Source: an uncultured Sphingomonadaceae bacterium (GTDB lineage Bacteria > Pseudomonadota > Alphaproteobacteria > Sphingomonadales > Sphingomonadaceae). From it: a stretch of DNA of 64,000 nt. This document shows, one piece after another, positions 17,798 to 26,883 of the stretch; positions within the stretch are counted from its first letter, which is position 1; the number at the start of each line of letters is the position of its first letter. The stretch spans positions 496,001 through 560,000 of the forward strand of contig CANLSQ010000002.1 in assembly GCA_947493955.1 (NCBI GenBank). Direction: 5' to 3'. Position numbers and translations under genes: made by a program. Under the pieces are notes generated by a model that was not told the origin of the DNA, ran no database searches, and worked only from the letters and a program-made list of their open reading frames with translations.

Positions 17798-18021
17798 TGA
17801 CCATAGAAGTAACGCTTGATGTCATGCTGGCCGTCCGGAAAGTTAAGTCCAAAGATCTTGCCGCCCATGTGGGCATTACGGACGCCAATCTCTCCCTGCT
17901 AAAATCGGGAAAGGTCAAAGGCATTCGTTTTGAAACGCTTTCCAAAATTTGCGAGTATCTGGATTGTTCGCCCGGAGATTTGCTCCGCTATGTGCCGGGG
18001 AATTCGGCTGATGAAAAATAG
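17797..18021 (+). CDS. Small Cro/CI-type HTH regulator (YozG-like)
   Basis: 74-residue single-domain XRE protein: LAAHVGITDANLSLLKSGK forms the helix-turn-helix, and FETLSKICEYLDCSPGDLLRYVP is the typical C-terminal end of DUF2975-linked regulators. Overlaps the DUF2975 stop by 4 bases and is followed 8 bases later by a DUF1801 gene. Probably controls its own operon. Confidence 0.9.
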   Translation: MTIEVTLDVMLAVRKVKSKDLAAHVGITDANLSLLKSGKVKGIRFETLSKICEYLDCSPGDLLRYVPGNSADEK

Positions 18022-18029
18022 GTGACATC

Positions 18030-18437
18030 ATGAACACCAAGCTACCATTGCAAACCCAGGCAGTTTTCGACGGCCTTCCCCCAGCCATGGCTGATCGGCT
18101 GGTGACGCTGCGGGCGCTGATATTTGAGACCGCTGCCGACAATCCGGCAATCGGGCCGCTGGAGGAAACGCTCAAATGGGGTCAGCCAGCATATCTGACA
18201 CCTGCTACCAAATGCGGTACGACCATCCGCATTGATCGCCACAAAAAAACCGGCAGCGCTTATGCTGTCTATGTGCATTGCCAGTCCAATCTGATCGAAC
18301 GCTGCAGGCAATTATATGGCGATATACTGACATTTGAAGGCAACCGCGCGATTGTATTTGACGTCGAGAGTGAACTACCGACCGAAGCAGTAAAACACTG
18401 CCTTTCTATGGCTTTGACTTATCATCTGCGATCCTGA
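18030..18437 (+). CDS. DUF1801 domain protein
   Basis: 135 residues with the DUF1801 / YdhG-like fold pattern: PPAMADRLVTLRALIFETAAD, then EETLKWGQPAYLTP near residue 50 and GTTIRIDRHKK. Function of the family is unclear. It begins 8 bases after the HTH gene, so may share its transcript. Its last 32 bases overlap the 3' end of the opposite-strand AI-2E permease gene. Confidence 0.85.
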   Translation: MNTKLPLQTQAVFDGLPPAMADRLVTLRALIFETAADNPAIGPLEETLKWGQPAYLTPATKCGTTIRIDRHKKTGSAYAVYVHCQSNLIERCRQLYGDILTFEGNRAIVFDVESELPTEAVKHCLSMALTYHLRS

Positions 18438-19521
18438 CTTTCGCCATTCGCTCTCTCTCGCTCTTGTTCATTTCGGCAAAAATCCGCCAGACCGCGATAA
18501 ACAAGGCGGCCAGTAGCGGCCCGATGACAATACCATTAAAGCCGAACAGCTGCAGCCCACCCAATGTCGAGATCAACACAACATAGTCCGGCATGCGCGT
18601 GTCCCGGCCGACCAATATTGGCCGGACGATATTATCGACCAAGCTGATGACGAATATACCGGCGAGGATCAGGACGACCCCCTGCCATATTGATCCTGTG
18701 ACCAGCAAATAGATCGCAACTGGCACCCAGACAAAACCGGTTCCAATCGCAGGAATGAGCGACAATATTGCCATCGAAACAGCCCAAAGCAAAGCGCCGC
18801 GAATATCCAGCGCCCAGAATATCAGTCCGCCGATCGTTCCCTGCAGCAATGCAACAACAAAGCTGCCCTTTATCGTGGCGATGATGACGACAAAAAACTT
18901 GTCGATCAGGATGGCACTCTTGCTCTCAGACAGCGGGACGATATTTTCAATCTGGGCAGCCAGGGCGCGCCCGTCACGCAGCAGGAAGAATGTTAGATAG
19001 AGCATGACGCCCAGAGCGAGCAGGAATCGAAACGCCCCCTGACCGAAGCTAAGCGCCTGCGCGATCAGAAATTCAAGACTGCTGCCAATCGCGTCTTCAA
19101 TTTGTGGCCGAACGGTTGCCAGATCACCATAGCCCATAGCCGCAATTTGATTTTGCGCCCATGATGGCAGGCTATTTTGAAAGGCTATGAAGGCGCCGCC
19201 AAAATCGATCTCCCCCGCCTGGATGCTGGCATAGGCGCTGGTTGCCTCTCGCACCAGGGCCATGCCCAGCAAAATAGCAGGAACGATAACCAGAAGAATA
19301 ACAAGGATCAGCGTCACAAAAGCAGCAAGATTGACCCGCGGCGACAGCCAGCCGGATATTTTTTGATAGACGGGCTGGAACAGAACCGCAACGACAACGC
19401 CCCAGACTATCGCACCAAAAAACGGCTCGATCAGCATCGCAAAAGCCAGTGAGATAATCACCAACAGCGCCAGCACGAAAAGCCGTTCTATTCCAAATTG
19501 GGGGCGCTCTGATTCATTCAT
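18406..19521 (-). CDS. AI-2E family transporter (PerM/TqsA type)
   Basis: 371-residue inner-membrane protein of the AI-2E exporter / UPF0118 family, with about seven to eight membrane helices. Family features include paired N-terminal helices, the long loop (about residues 95-150) and SLIPAIGTGFVWVPVAIYLL. Roles in the family range from autoinducer-2 export to Na+/H+ antiport. I use ATG 19521; the frame is open to TTG 19548. Overlaps the DUF1801 gene tail-to-tail by 32 bases. Confidence 0.87.
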   Translation of the reverse strand: MNESERPQFGIERLFVLALLVIISLAFAMLIEPFFGAIVWGVVVAVLFQPVYQKISGWLSPRVNLAAFVTLILVILLVIVPAILLGMALVREATSAYASIQAGEIDFGGAFIAFQNSLPSWAQNQIAAMGYGDLATVRPQIEDAIGSSLEFLIAQALSFGQGAFRFLLALGVMLYLTFFLLRDGRALAAQIENIVPLSESKSAILIDKFFVVIIATIKGSFVVALLQGTIGGLIFWALDIRGALLWAVSMAILSLIPAIGTGFVWVPVAIYLLVTGSIWQGVVLILAGIFVISLVDNIVRPILVGRDTRMPDYVVLISTLGGLQLFGFNGIVIGPLLAALFIAVWRIFAEMNKSERERMAKVRIADDKSKP

Positions 19522-19662
19522 ATATTTTCGGCCACTTTGGTATAACAATTTGAGTTTTTACACAATAAATCCCGAAACCACACCCTGTTTCGGTCCTCTG
19601 TCCAAATCGTTCGAAAGCTGCCAGAACAGGCAAAACGAAAAAACAATGACGCGAGAGGTAAC

Positions 19663-20610
19663 ATGGGCAATATTCCCTTCCAGAAAGGCCTGTACGAAAC
19701 CGGCAATGGCATCTTCGCCTATTTGCAGCCTGATGGCGGCTGGGGCTGGTCCAATGCCGGCCTGATTACTGATGGTGGGCAATCCTTGCTCGTCGATACA
19801 TTGTTCGATGCCAGCCTCACCCGCGATATGCTGGCGACTATGGCTGATGCTGCGGGTGTTGGCGCCGATGACATTGGCACTATCGTCAACACGCATGCGA
19901 ACGGAGATCATACCCATGGCAATGGCTGCTGCCAGCACGCGGAAGTAATTGCATCAAAGGCCAGCGCCAAAGAAATGGACGAGCTGCCCGCACCTGCCCT
20001 GGCAGCGATAATGGCTCAGGCAAAAGACTTGGGCCCGACCGGACAGTATCTTGTCGATATTTTCGGCAGCTTTGACTTTACCGATGTCGCGGAAAAACAC
20101 CCAACCAAGACATTCAGCGGGGAATATAGCGTAACAGTCGGTGATAAAAAGGTTGACCTGATCGAGGTCGGTCCCGCCCATACTGCTGGCGACGTTCTGG
20201 TCCATGTGCCGGATGACAAGACGGTTTTCACCGGCGATATCCTGTTTATCGAAGGCACGCCGATTATGTGGGCCGGGCCGGTATCTAACTGGATCGCAGC
20301 CTGTGATCATATCATCAATCTCGAAGCGGAGACGATCGTGCCCGGCCATGGTCCGATCACCGATGAAGCGGGCGTAAGGCGAGTGCAAGACTATCTGCAC
20401 TATATCGATGGAGAAGCGCGGAAACGCTACGATGCAGGCCTATCGGTACGGGATGCCGCCCATGATATCCGGCTGGGCGACTTTTCCAGTTGGGGCGATA
20501 GCGAACGGATCGCGGTCAATGTTTCAACGCTGTACCGGGAATATGCAGGCGACACTACGCCCCCTGATGTCACCCAATTATTCGGGCTAATGGCCGAATT
20601 GAAACGCTAG
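19663..20610 (+). CDS. MBL-fold metallo-hydrolase
   Basis: 315-residue metallo-beta-lactamase-fold hydrolase. The metal motif reads THANGDHTHGNG: the second histidine of the usual HxHxDH is Asn, a variant typical of one subfamily of MBL hydrolases. Further ligands are H in GPAHTAGD, D in FTGDILF and H in VPGHGPITDEAG. No signal peptide. Substrate unknown. ATG 19663 follows a GAGAGG site. Confidence 0.87.
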   Translation: MGNIPFQKGLYETGNGIFAYLQPDGGWGWSNAGLITDGGQSLLVDTLFDASLTRDMLATMADAAGVGADDIGTIVNTHANGDHTHGNGCCQHAEVIASKASAKEMDELPAPALAAIMAQAKDLGPTGQYLVDIFGSFDFTDVAEKHPTKTFSGEYSVTVGDKKVDLIEVGPAHTAGDVLVHVPDDKTVFTGDILFIEGTPIMWAGPVSNWIAACDHIINLEAETIVPGHGPITDEAGVRRVQDYLHYIDGEARKRYDAGLSVRDAAHDIRLGDFSSWGDSERIAVNVSTLYREYAGDTTPPDVTQLFGLMAELKR

Positions 20611-20651
20611 ACCTCTTTTTCACTGCCACAAATAGCAATTGCTTTATGGTC

Positions 20652-20675
20652 AAATTTAATTGATTGATTAAATTT
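20652..20675. promoter_or_regulatory. 24-base AT-rich palindrome upstream of the crotonase gene
   Basis: Perfect 9-bp arms AAATTTAAT (20652-20660) and ATTAAATTT (20667-20675) around a 6-base loop, 16 bases before the crotonase start. Its size and symmetry suggest an operator; followed by T residues it could alternatively act as a weak stem after the MBL gene. No regulator gene is adjacent. Confidence 0.5.
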
Positions 20676-20691
20676 TAGTCTGGAGGCCGAA

Positions 20692-21363
20692 ATGAGTATT
20701 ACAGTCACGATAGACGGGGACATTGCCCATCTGGCGATGGATGATGGCAAAGCCAATGCGATCAACCCTGATTGGATGACCGATTTTGTCGCAAAGTTTG
20801 AAGAAGCGGAAAGCGGTGCCAAGGCCGTCATCCTGTCTGGCCGCGAAGGTGTCTTCAGCGGCGGATTTGATCTCAAATGGCTGGCCGCTGAAGGCGCGGC
20901 GCGCTCTGGCGAGCTGCTGGATCAGGCAAGCCAGATGCTGATCAAAGTCTATGGCAGCCGGGTTCCGGTTGTTGCCGCATGTAACGGCCATGCCATTGCC
21001 ATGGGCGCGTTTCTGTTGCTGACCTGCGATACCCGCATCGGCGCCAAAGGGGCGTTTCGATATGGAGCGAACGAGACGATTAACAACATGAATCTGCCGG
21101 TCTTTGCGGTTGAGCTTCCCAAAGCGCGCTTAGACGGCCGCAAGCTTACCCAAGCGCTGATTCAGTCGCAGCTCTACGAGCCAGCCGAAGCTATGGACGT
21201 GGGATATATCGACATATTGGTCGACGCCGAACAGGTTATGGAAACAGCAAAAGCACAGGCCGAACTGCTCAGCAAACTTCCCGGGCGTGCATATGGCGCC
21301 AATAAACTGGCCGTGCGCAAACCCACGCTCGATCTCATTGAAGCGGCGATAGGGACCTACTAG
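20692..21363 (+). CDS. Crotonase / enoyl-CoA hydratase family protein
   Basis: 223-residue member of the crotonase fold. The oxyanion-hole segments are seen at GREGVFSGGFDLKWL (about residues 45-60) and HAIAMGAFLLLTCDTRIG (about 102-120). It is shorter than most enoyl-CoA hydratases (~260) and lacks part of the C-terminal helical region. Acyl-CoA substrate unknown. A GGAGG site lies 7 bases before ATG 20692, and a 24-base palindrome lies upstream. Confidence 0.88.
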   Translation: MSITVTIDGDIAHLAMDDGKANAINPDWMTDFVAKFEEAESGAKAVILSGREGVFSGGFDLKWLAAEGAARSGELLDQASQMLIKVYGSRVPVVAACNGHAIAMGAFLLLTCDTRIGAKGAFRYGANETINNMNLPVFAVELPKARLDGRKLTQALIQSQLYEPAEAMDVGYIDILVDAEQVMETAKAQAELLSKLPGRAYGANKLAVRKPTLDLIEAAIGTY

Positions 21364-21394
21364 ATATCTCAGCTGCGCTGCTTATGGTGAAGTG

Positions 21395-23830
21395 ATGAGC
21401 GGCAACGCACTTCCTAAACCTCTTTCCGACTGGTTCGCCTCGCGCAAATGGACGGTGCGTCGGCATCAGCTGGAAATGCTCGAAGCTGCGAGGGCGGCGA
21501 GGCATGCCTTGCTTACCGCACCCACAGGCGCAGGCAAGACACTGGCCGGGTTTCTGCCAACGCTGGTGGACCTGATTGAACAGCCCAATTTTGACGGCCT
21601 CCACACGCTCTATATTTCACCGCTGAAAGCGCTGGCCGTTGATGTGCAGCGCAACCTTCTGACGCCGATTGACGAAATGGGTCTGCCAATCAAGGTCGAG
21701 ACCCGCAGCGGGGATACGCCCGCCAATCGCAAGGCGCGCCAGCGCGTCAAGCCGCCGCAAATATTACTGACCACACCAGAATCGCTCAACCTGCTACTCA
21801 GCCAGGAAGACAGTTTCACGCTCTTTGCGAAACTAAAGCATGTGATCATCGATGAAGTGCACGCTTTTGCATCCGGCAAACGCGGTGACCTGCTTTCCTT
21901 ATCACTTGCCCGGCTACAGCGGATTGCGCCGGATATGCGCCGCGCCGCCTTGTCGGCAACCGTGGCCGACCCTGATGATTTCCGCGCATGGCTGGCACCC
22001 TATGGTGATATTGACGCTGTCACCCACGTGCTGGGCGAAGAGGGTGCACCCGCTGACATCGCGATCATGATCCCCGAAACGCCGGAAGGCGACAAGATCC
22101 GCGTGCCATGGGCGGGGCATGCCGGTGTCTATGCCGTCCCGCAGGTGATGGAGCAGATCAAAGTCAATCGGATGACACTGGTTTTCACCAACACCCGTTT
22201 TCTGGCCGAGTTTATCTTCCAGAAACTATGGGAGATAAATGACGACACCCTGCCGATCGGGGTGCATCACGGCAGCCTCTCCAAAGAAGCCCGGCGAAAA
22301 GTCGAGAATGCCATGGCCTCTGGCAAGATGCGCGCGCTGGTCTGTACGGCTTCCCTGGATCTCGGCGTCGATTGGGGCGATATAGATTGTGTGATCCAGA
22401 TGGGCGCGCCCAAGGGCAGTTCGCGCCTGCTCCAGCGCATTGGCCGGGCCAATCACCGGCTTGATGTCTCGTCCAAGGCTTTGCTGGTCCCCGGTAACCG
22501 TTTTGAATATCTCGAAGCCCAGGCGGCACTGGATGCCGTCAATGAAGGCAGGCGAGATGGGGAGCCTTTTCGCCTCGGCGGGCTCGATGTCCTCGCACAA
22601 CATGTCATGACCTGCGCTTGCGCCGCGCCATTTCAGGAAGATGATTTGCTCGACGAGCTGCAATCCTCACTGCCCTACAGCGCGCTCGACAGGGAGACGT
22701 TTGACCGCGTGCTCGGCTTCACGCGGGACGGCGGATACGCGCTAAAAGCCTATGACAAGTTCAAACGCCTGCGGCGCGATGACAAGGGCGTGTGGCATCT
22801 CGTCCATCCGCGCTTTGCGACCCAGCACCGAATGAATGCCGGGATCATCGTCGATGCCGCGATGATGAATGTGCGGTTCAAAAATGGCCGGAATCTCGGC
22901 AAGGTGGAGGAGAGCTTCGCCGCCATCTTAAGCCCCGGCGATACATTCTTTTTCGCGGGCATGAGCCTGGAACTGATCAAGCTCGACACGTCCGATGTCA
23001 TTGTGCGGGCGACCAAGAAAGCGGCGATGATCCCCAGCTATATGGGCCTGCGCCTGCCGCTGACCACGCACCTGTCAGACCGCGTGCGCGGTTTTTTGAC
23101 AGATCGGGCAGGGTGGGCGCGTTTCCCCGATGATGTGCGCGAATGGTTGGAAATGCAGGACCATCGATCACGCCTGCCGGAACCCGGCGAGCTGCTAGTT
23201 GAAACCTTCCCGCACGAGGGCATGCACTATATGACGGCCTATAGCTTTGAAGGCTGGAACGCCCATCAATCGCTCGGTATGCTGCTGACGCGGCGGATGG
23301 AAACCCGGGGACTGAAACCCATCGGCTTTGTCGCCAATGATTATGCGCTCGCCTGCTGGAGTGTTGAGCCGGTAACTGATCCTGCACCACTGTTCAGTGC
23401 CGACATATTGGAAGACGAGTTTTTCGACTGGATCGAAGGTTCCTATCTGCTCAAACGTGCGTTTCGGGAAGTGGCTGTGATTAGCGGACTGGTCGACCGG
23501 CAACATCCTGGCAAGCGCAAGACCGGCAAGCAGGTGACTTTTTCCACCGACCTGATTTTCGACGTCTTGCGCAAATATGAGCCCGATCATCTGTTGATGC
23601 AGGCTGCCTGGGCCGACGCAAGTGCACGAATGACCGATGTCGCCCGACTCGGCGACCTGCTAGACCGGGCAGCGGGTTCCATGGTCCATGTCGAACTCGA
23701 CCGGGTCAGTCCCCTTGCCGTACCTGTTTTGGTGATGATCGGCCGCGAACATGTGGCGCAAGGAGCTACGGATGACGCGCTGCTGATCGAAGCGGAAAGC
23801 CTGATTGAAGAGGCGATGCGCGGTGATTAG
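21395..23830 (+). CDS. Ligase-associated Lhr-like DEXH-box helicase
   Basis: 811-residue SF2 helicase of the Lhr type associated with bacterial DNA-damage ligase clusters. Motif I is TAPTGAGKT, motif II is IIDEVHAFASGKRGD (DEVH), motif III is LSATVADPDD and motif VI is QRIGRANHR. The C-terminal half has the Lhr winged-helix and DUF4145-like regions. The usual partners are a PdeM nuclease, an MBL exonuclease and an ATP-dependent ligase. Here only PdeM is in the window, 4 kb away. ATG 21395 or the preceding GTG 21392 could start it. Confidence 0.92.
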   Translation: MSGNALPKPLSDWFASRKWTVRRHQLEMLEAARAARHALLTAPTGAGKTLAGFLPTLVDLIEQPNFDGLHTLYISPLKALAVDVQRNLLTPIDEMGLPIKVETRSGDTPANRKARQRVKPPQILLTTPESLNLLLSQEDSFTLFAKLKHVIIDEVHAFASGKRGDLLSLSLARLQRIAPDMRRAALSATVADPDDFRAWLAPYGDIDAVTHVLGEEGAPADIAIMIPETPEGDKIRVPWAGHAGVYAVPQVMEQIKVNRMTLVFTNTRFLAEFIFQKLWEINDDTLPIGVHHGSLSKEARRKVENAMASGKMRALVCTASLDLGVDWGDIDCVIQMGAPKGSSRLLQRIGRANHRLDVSSKALLVPGNRFEYLEAQAALDAVNEGRRDGEPFRLGGLDVLAQHVMTCACAAPFQEDDLLDELQSSLPYSALDRETFDRVLGFTRDGGYALKAYDKFKRLRRDDKGVWHLVHPRFATQHRMNAGIIVDAAMMNVRFKNGRNLGKVEESFAAILSPGDTFFFAGMSLELIKLDTSDVIVRATKKAAMIPSYMGLRLPLTTHLSDRVRGFLTDRAGWARFPDDVREWLEMQDHRSRLPEPGELLVETFPHEGMHYMTAYSFEGWNAHQSLGMLLTRRMETRGLKPIGFVANDYALACWSVEPVTDPAPLFSADILEDEFFDWIEGSYLLKRAFREVAVISGLVDRQHPGKRKTGKQVTFSTDLIFDVLRKYEPDHLLMQAAWADASARMTDVARLGDLLDRAAGSMVHVELDRVSPLAVPVLVMIGREHVAQGATDDALLIEAESLIEEAMRGD

Positions 23831-23890
23831 ACAGGCTTGGTATTTCGTACATATTTGTCGCCCGCCAAAATTTCGGGTAACTAGCTATTG

Positions 23891-24874
23891 ATGAGCATGT
23901 TTTTTCCCCTGACCGCAGTGTTACCGCTGCTATTTTCAGCCCAAATTGCTGAGCCGGCGGCGCCTTTGCCGGAAACGGCAGCCGCCATACCGGAAATTGT
24001 CGAACCCGAAGCGATATTGGCTGATCGCCTGCCCGATCAGTTCATCAAGCCGGATGCCGAACAAATAGAGATTACCGAAGACCGCAGGGCACGCATGACA
24101 GTTCCGGTCAGTATCGAAGGAAGTGGCCCTTTCAAGTTCATTATCGATACGGCAGCACAACGCACAATATTGTCCAAAGAAATTGCGGGTAGCCTGACGC
24201 TGGAACTGGAAGAAGAGGTCAATATCATTGCGTTGGCTGGCAACACGACAGTGCAAACCGTCTATGTTCCTGAATTGACTCTGGGCCGTCGCAGCTACGG
24301 GGGCATTATCGCGCCGACCTTTCGGTCAACCAATATTGGTGCCGATGGCGTATTGGGTCTCGATAGTCTGCAGGGACAGCGCATATTATTTGATTTTATC
24401 ACCAGCGCTATTTCGGTCGAAGATACAGCGAAAAAACGGAAGGCCCGCTCTCGCCGGGAAATCGTTGTCACCGCCAGACGCCGTTCCGGCCAGTTGATTT
24501 TTACCAATGCCGAAATTTCAGGTATCAAGGTCAGTGTAATCATCGATACTGGTGGAGAGCTTTCAATCGGAAACAAGGCGCTGCAACGCCGCTTGCGGAT
24601 GAAGCGCTCGGCACTGCAACAGATTAGTCTGGTCGACGTGACCGGCCGTTCCATTGCGGCGGACTATGGTGTTGCCAGTGAGCTGCACATCGGTCGTGCA
24701 CGCTTTGGAGTGATTCCCATCGCCTTTGCCGATATCGCGCCTTTTGCCGCCCTGAACCTGCAAAAAAAGCCGGCCATGTTCCTGGGCATGGATGCGCTTC
24801 GGAAGTTTGACCGGATGGCGATCGATTTCGCCAACCGCAAAATCTATTTTCTTTTGCCGAAGGGCGCGACCTGA
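23891..24874 (+). CDS. Exported retropepsin-like aspartic protease, copy 1
   Basis: 327 residues: signal peptide (about 1-20), an acidic spacer, then two retropepsin-like halves. Half 1 (about 65-180) has IIDTAAQRTILS around D86 and IGADGVLGLD. Half 2 (about 200-327) has IIDTGGELSIGN around D219 and LGMDALRKFDRMAIDF. The first catalytic triplet is DTA rather than DTG. Between halves lies EIVVTARRR, which resembles a TonB box. Its closest relative is the next gene. I use ATG 23891; TTG 23888 is also in frame. It is probably periplasmic. Confidence 0.82.
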   Translation: MSMFFPLTAVLPLLFSAQIAEPAAPLPETAAAIPEIVEPEAILADRLPDQFIKPDAEQIEITEDRRARMTVPVSIEGSGPFKFIIDTAAQRTILSKEIAGSLTLELEEEVNIIALAGNTTVQTVYVPELTLGRRSYGGIIAPTFRSTNIGADGVLGLDSLQGQRILFDFITSAISVEDTAKKRKARSRREIVVTARRRSGQLIFTNAEISGIKVSVIIDTGGELSIGNKALQRRLRMKRSALQQISLVDVTGRSIAADYGVASELHIGRARFGVIPIAFADIAPFAALNLQKKPAMFLGMDALRKFDRMAIDFANRKIYFLLPKGAT

Positions 24875-24936
24875 TCGGGTTTTTGCTGCAAGCCCGATTA
24901 AAAGCAGGAAAGAATAACATTTAGCAGGAGAGTATG

Positions 24937-25911
24937 ATGCCGCTTTTTTCCACCAACCTTTTCCCCGCCCTTGCCGCCTCCGCACTCGCCTTTGCCTATC
25001 CGGTACCAATGGGCCAATCGGTGGAACCCGGTAGCCTGACCAAACCGGAAAATGAAATTATTGCCATCGACAAAGACCGTGCACAGCGAATGACTGTTCC
25101 GGTCAGTATTGAAGGCCGCGGACCATTTTCCTTTGTCATTGATACCGGTGCAGAGCGTACCGTTCTCTCTCGCAAAATTGCAAAAAACCTGGCGCTGGAT
25201 GCCGAAGAACCAGCGCAGTTAATAAGCATCGCCGGCAGCAGCATGGTCGATATGGTTTATGTCCCCGAATTGACCCTCGGCAAGAAAAGCTATGACAGTT
25301 TGATCGCCCCGGTCCTGCTTGCCCGCCATATCGGCGCGGATGGAATATTGGGTCTTGATGGTCTGCAGGATCAACGGATATTATTCGACTTTATCAACAA
25401 CCAGATTTCCATCGAAGACACGGCCGCTCCGCAGCGGATGGCTTCAAACCGTGAGATTATTGTGACCGCGCGGCGCAAGTCCGGTCAACTTATCTTCACC
25501 GAAGCAACGATTTCCGGGCTCAAGGTCAATGTGATCGTTGATACCGGTGCGGAGGTTTCGATTGCCAACCTGGTTTTGAAAAGGCGGCTAATAAAACGCG
25601 CGAAAGAACTGGGTGAAGAAAACAGCCTGATCGCGGTCACAGGCCAGACACTGGGTGTGGAATTCGGCAAAGCCCGGGATTTTCGCATTGGCCGCGCCAA
25701 ATTCGCCAACTTGCCGGTTGCATTCGCTGATGCCCCGCCTTTTGAGAAGTTGGGGATGCACAAGAAACCGGCTTTGTTGCTCGGCATGGACGTGTTGCGT
25801 AAATTTGATCAGGTTGCAATCGACTTCAAGAAACGGAAAATCCATTTCCTGTTACCAAAAGAGACAAGGCGCTATTTCGAGCAACCAAAAAACAGCCGCA
25901 TTAATTCTTAA
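24937..25911 (+). CDS. Exported retropepsin-like aspartic protease, copy 2
   Basis: Paralog of the preceding gene, about 324 residues. The signal peptide (ALAASALAFA) is followed by half 1 with VIDTGAERTVLS and IGADGILGLD, the linker EIIVTARRK, and half 2 with IVDTGAEVSIAN and LGMDVLRKFDQVAIDF. Both catalytic DTGA motifs are intact. AGGAG lies 6 bases before ATG 24937. The 62-base gap from copy 1 suggests a tandem duplication and shared transcription. Substrate unknown; the family includes periplasmic proteases of Alphaproteobacteria. Confidence 0.84.
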   Translation: MPLFSTNLFPALAASALAFAYPVPMGQSVEPGSLTKPENEIIAIDKDRAQRMTVPVSIEGRGPFSFVIDTGAERTVLSRKIAKNLALDAEEPAQLISIAGSSMVDMVYVPELTLGKKSYDSLIAPVLLARHIGADGILGLDGLQDQRILFDFINNQISIEDTAAPQRMASNREIIVTARRKSGQLIFTEATISGLKVNVIVDTGAEVSIANLVLKRRLIKRAKELGEENSLIAVTGQTLGVEFGKARDFRIGRAKFANLPVAFADAPPFEKLGMHKKPALLLGMDVLRKFDQVAIDFKKRKIHFLLPKETRRYFEQPKNSRINS

Positions 25912-25913
25912 GG

Positions 25914-26171
25914 CTATTCGACCCCAGTCTCTTCATTATCCTCTGCGCTGTTTTCAGTATCCGCGCTATCTTCCAGCGCCTGTTGCTCAGCTTGCAGTTC
26001 CTCAAGCGCGGCATCGGCCTCTTCTTCGGTCAGTGACTCGTTGATTTCGGGCTGTGGCGGCATTTCTGCATCCACCGGCACCTCGTCATCCAGCACGGGC
26101 GCCTCCGCTTCCTCACTGCATGCGGATAACAGGCACAAAACGGGGGCGGTAATGATCAGGGCGATTTTCAT
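25914..26171 (-). CDS. Small acidic lipoprotein, unknown function
   Basis: 85 residues: a lipoprotein signal (KIALIITAPVLCLLSAC, lipobox LSAC) followed by a highly acidic tail rich in Glu, Asp and Ala with a helical stretch (EEEADAALEELQAEQQALED) that could form a coiled coil. I place the start at ATG 26171. It ends 2 bases from the retropepsin copy 2 stop, tail-to-tail. No recognised domain. Confidence 0.7.
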   Translation of the reverse strand: MKIALIITAPVLCLLSACSEEAEAPVLDDEVPVDAEMPPQPEINESLTEEEADAALEELQAEQQALEDSADTENSAEDNEETGVE

Positions 26172-26226
26172 TGCGGCATCCTTTGGCTGGTTTGGCTTTA
26201 CTGAACAGCAATAGGGAGGCAAAAGT

Positions 26227-26883
26227 TTATCCCGGAAATGCGGGCTCGGTATCGCCTGTTTGCCACTGCGGATATTTTTTCATCGTACTGGCAAACAAGT
26301 CGGAGCCCAAATGCGCTGCTAGCCACTTTTGTAGTGCTGGCAGCGGCTCAGCGTCAAACCAGTTGCGATCATTATTGGCAAATTGGCGGACGAACGGAAA
26401 AATCGCAAAATCCGCCAGCCGAGGCTCGTTTCCCAGCAACTGCCCCTTTACGGCCAGCATTGCCTCCAGCTTCTTCAGAAATGCGAGGCCAGCGGAACGA
26501 TGCGCTATCGGGTCAACATCATCATAGCGCGTCGGATATTTATAGCGGTCGAGATTGTCTTTAAAGTCGCTGTCAGCTTCGGCGATCAAATCCGCGCCTG
26601 CCTCTCTATCATCCAGCCAGTCTGCCGGATCATTCTGCTCTAATGCCCAGTGCATGATTGTCAGGCTTTCATCAATGACCGTACCATCATCCTTTACCAG
26701 AACCGGGACTGTCGCCTTGGGCGAAGCGGCAATCATTTCCTCCGGCTTGTCGCGCAATACCACTTCTCGCAGGCGCACCTGTGTCTCACTGATCAGCAGC
26801 GCCATGCGCGCGCGCATTGCATAGGGACAACGCCGAAAACTATAGAGGATCGGCAAGTTATTTCCGGTCTCTGCGGGGCTCAT
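26227..26883 (-). CDS. Glutathione S-transferase family protein
   Basis: 218 residues with an N-terminal thioredoxin-like domain containing YSFRRCPYAMRAR (a cysteine active site as in omega-class-like GSTs), KATVPVLV with the cis-proline, and DESLTIMHWAL, then a helical C-terminal domain. The ATG overlaps the trhO stop by 4 bases, so it is translationally coupled to the tRNA hydroxylase gene. Role probably thiol transfer or reduction rather than classical detoxification; substrate unknown. Confidence 0.88.
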   Translation of the reverse strand: MSPAETGNNLPILYSFRRCPYAMRARMALLISETQVRLREVVLRDKPEEMIAASPKATVPVLVKDDGTVIDESLTIMHWALEQNDPADWLDDREAGADLIAEADSDFKDNLDRYKYPTRYDDVDPIAHRSAGLAFLKKLEAMLAVKGQLLGNEPRLADFAIFPFVRQFANNDRNWFDAEPLPALQKWLAAHLGSDLFASTMKKYPQWQTGDTEPAFPG

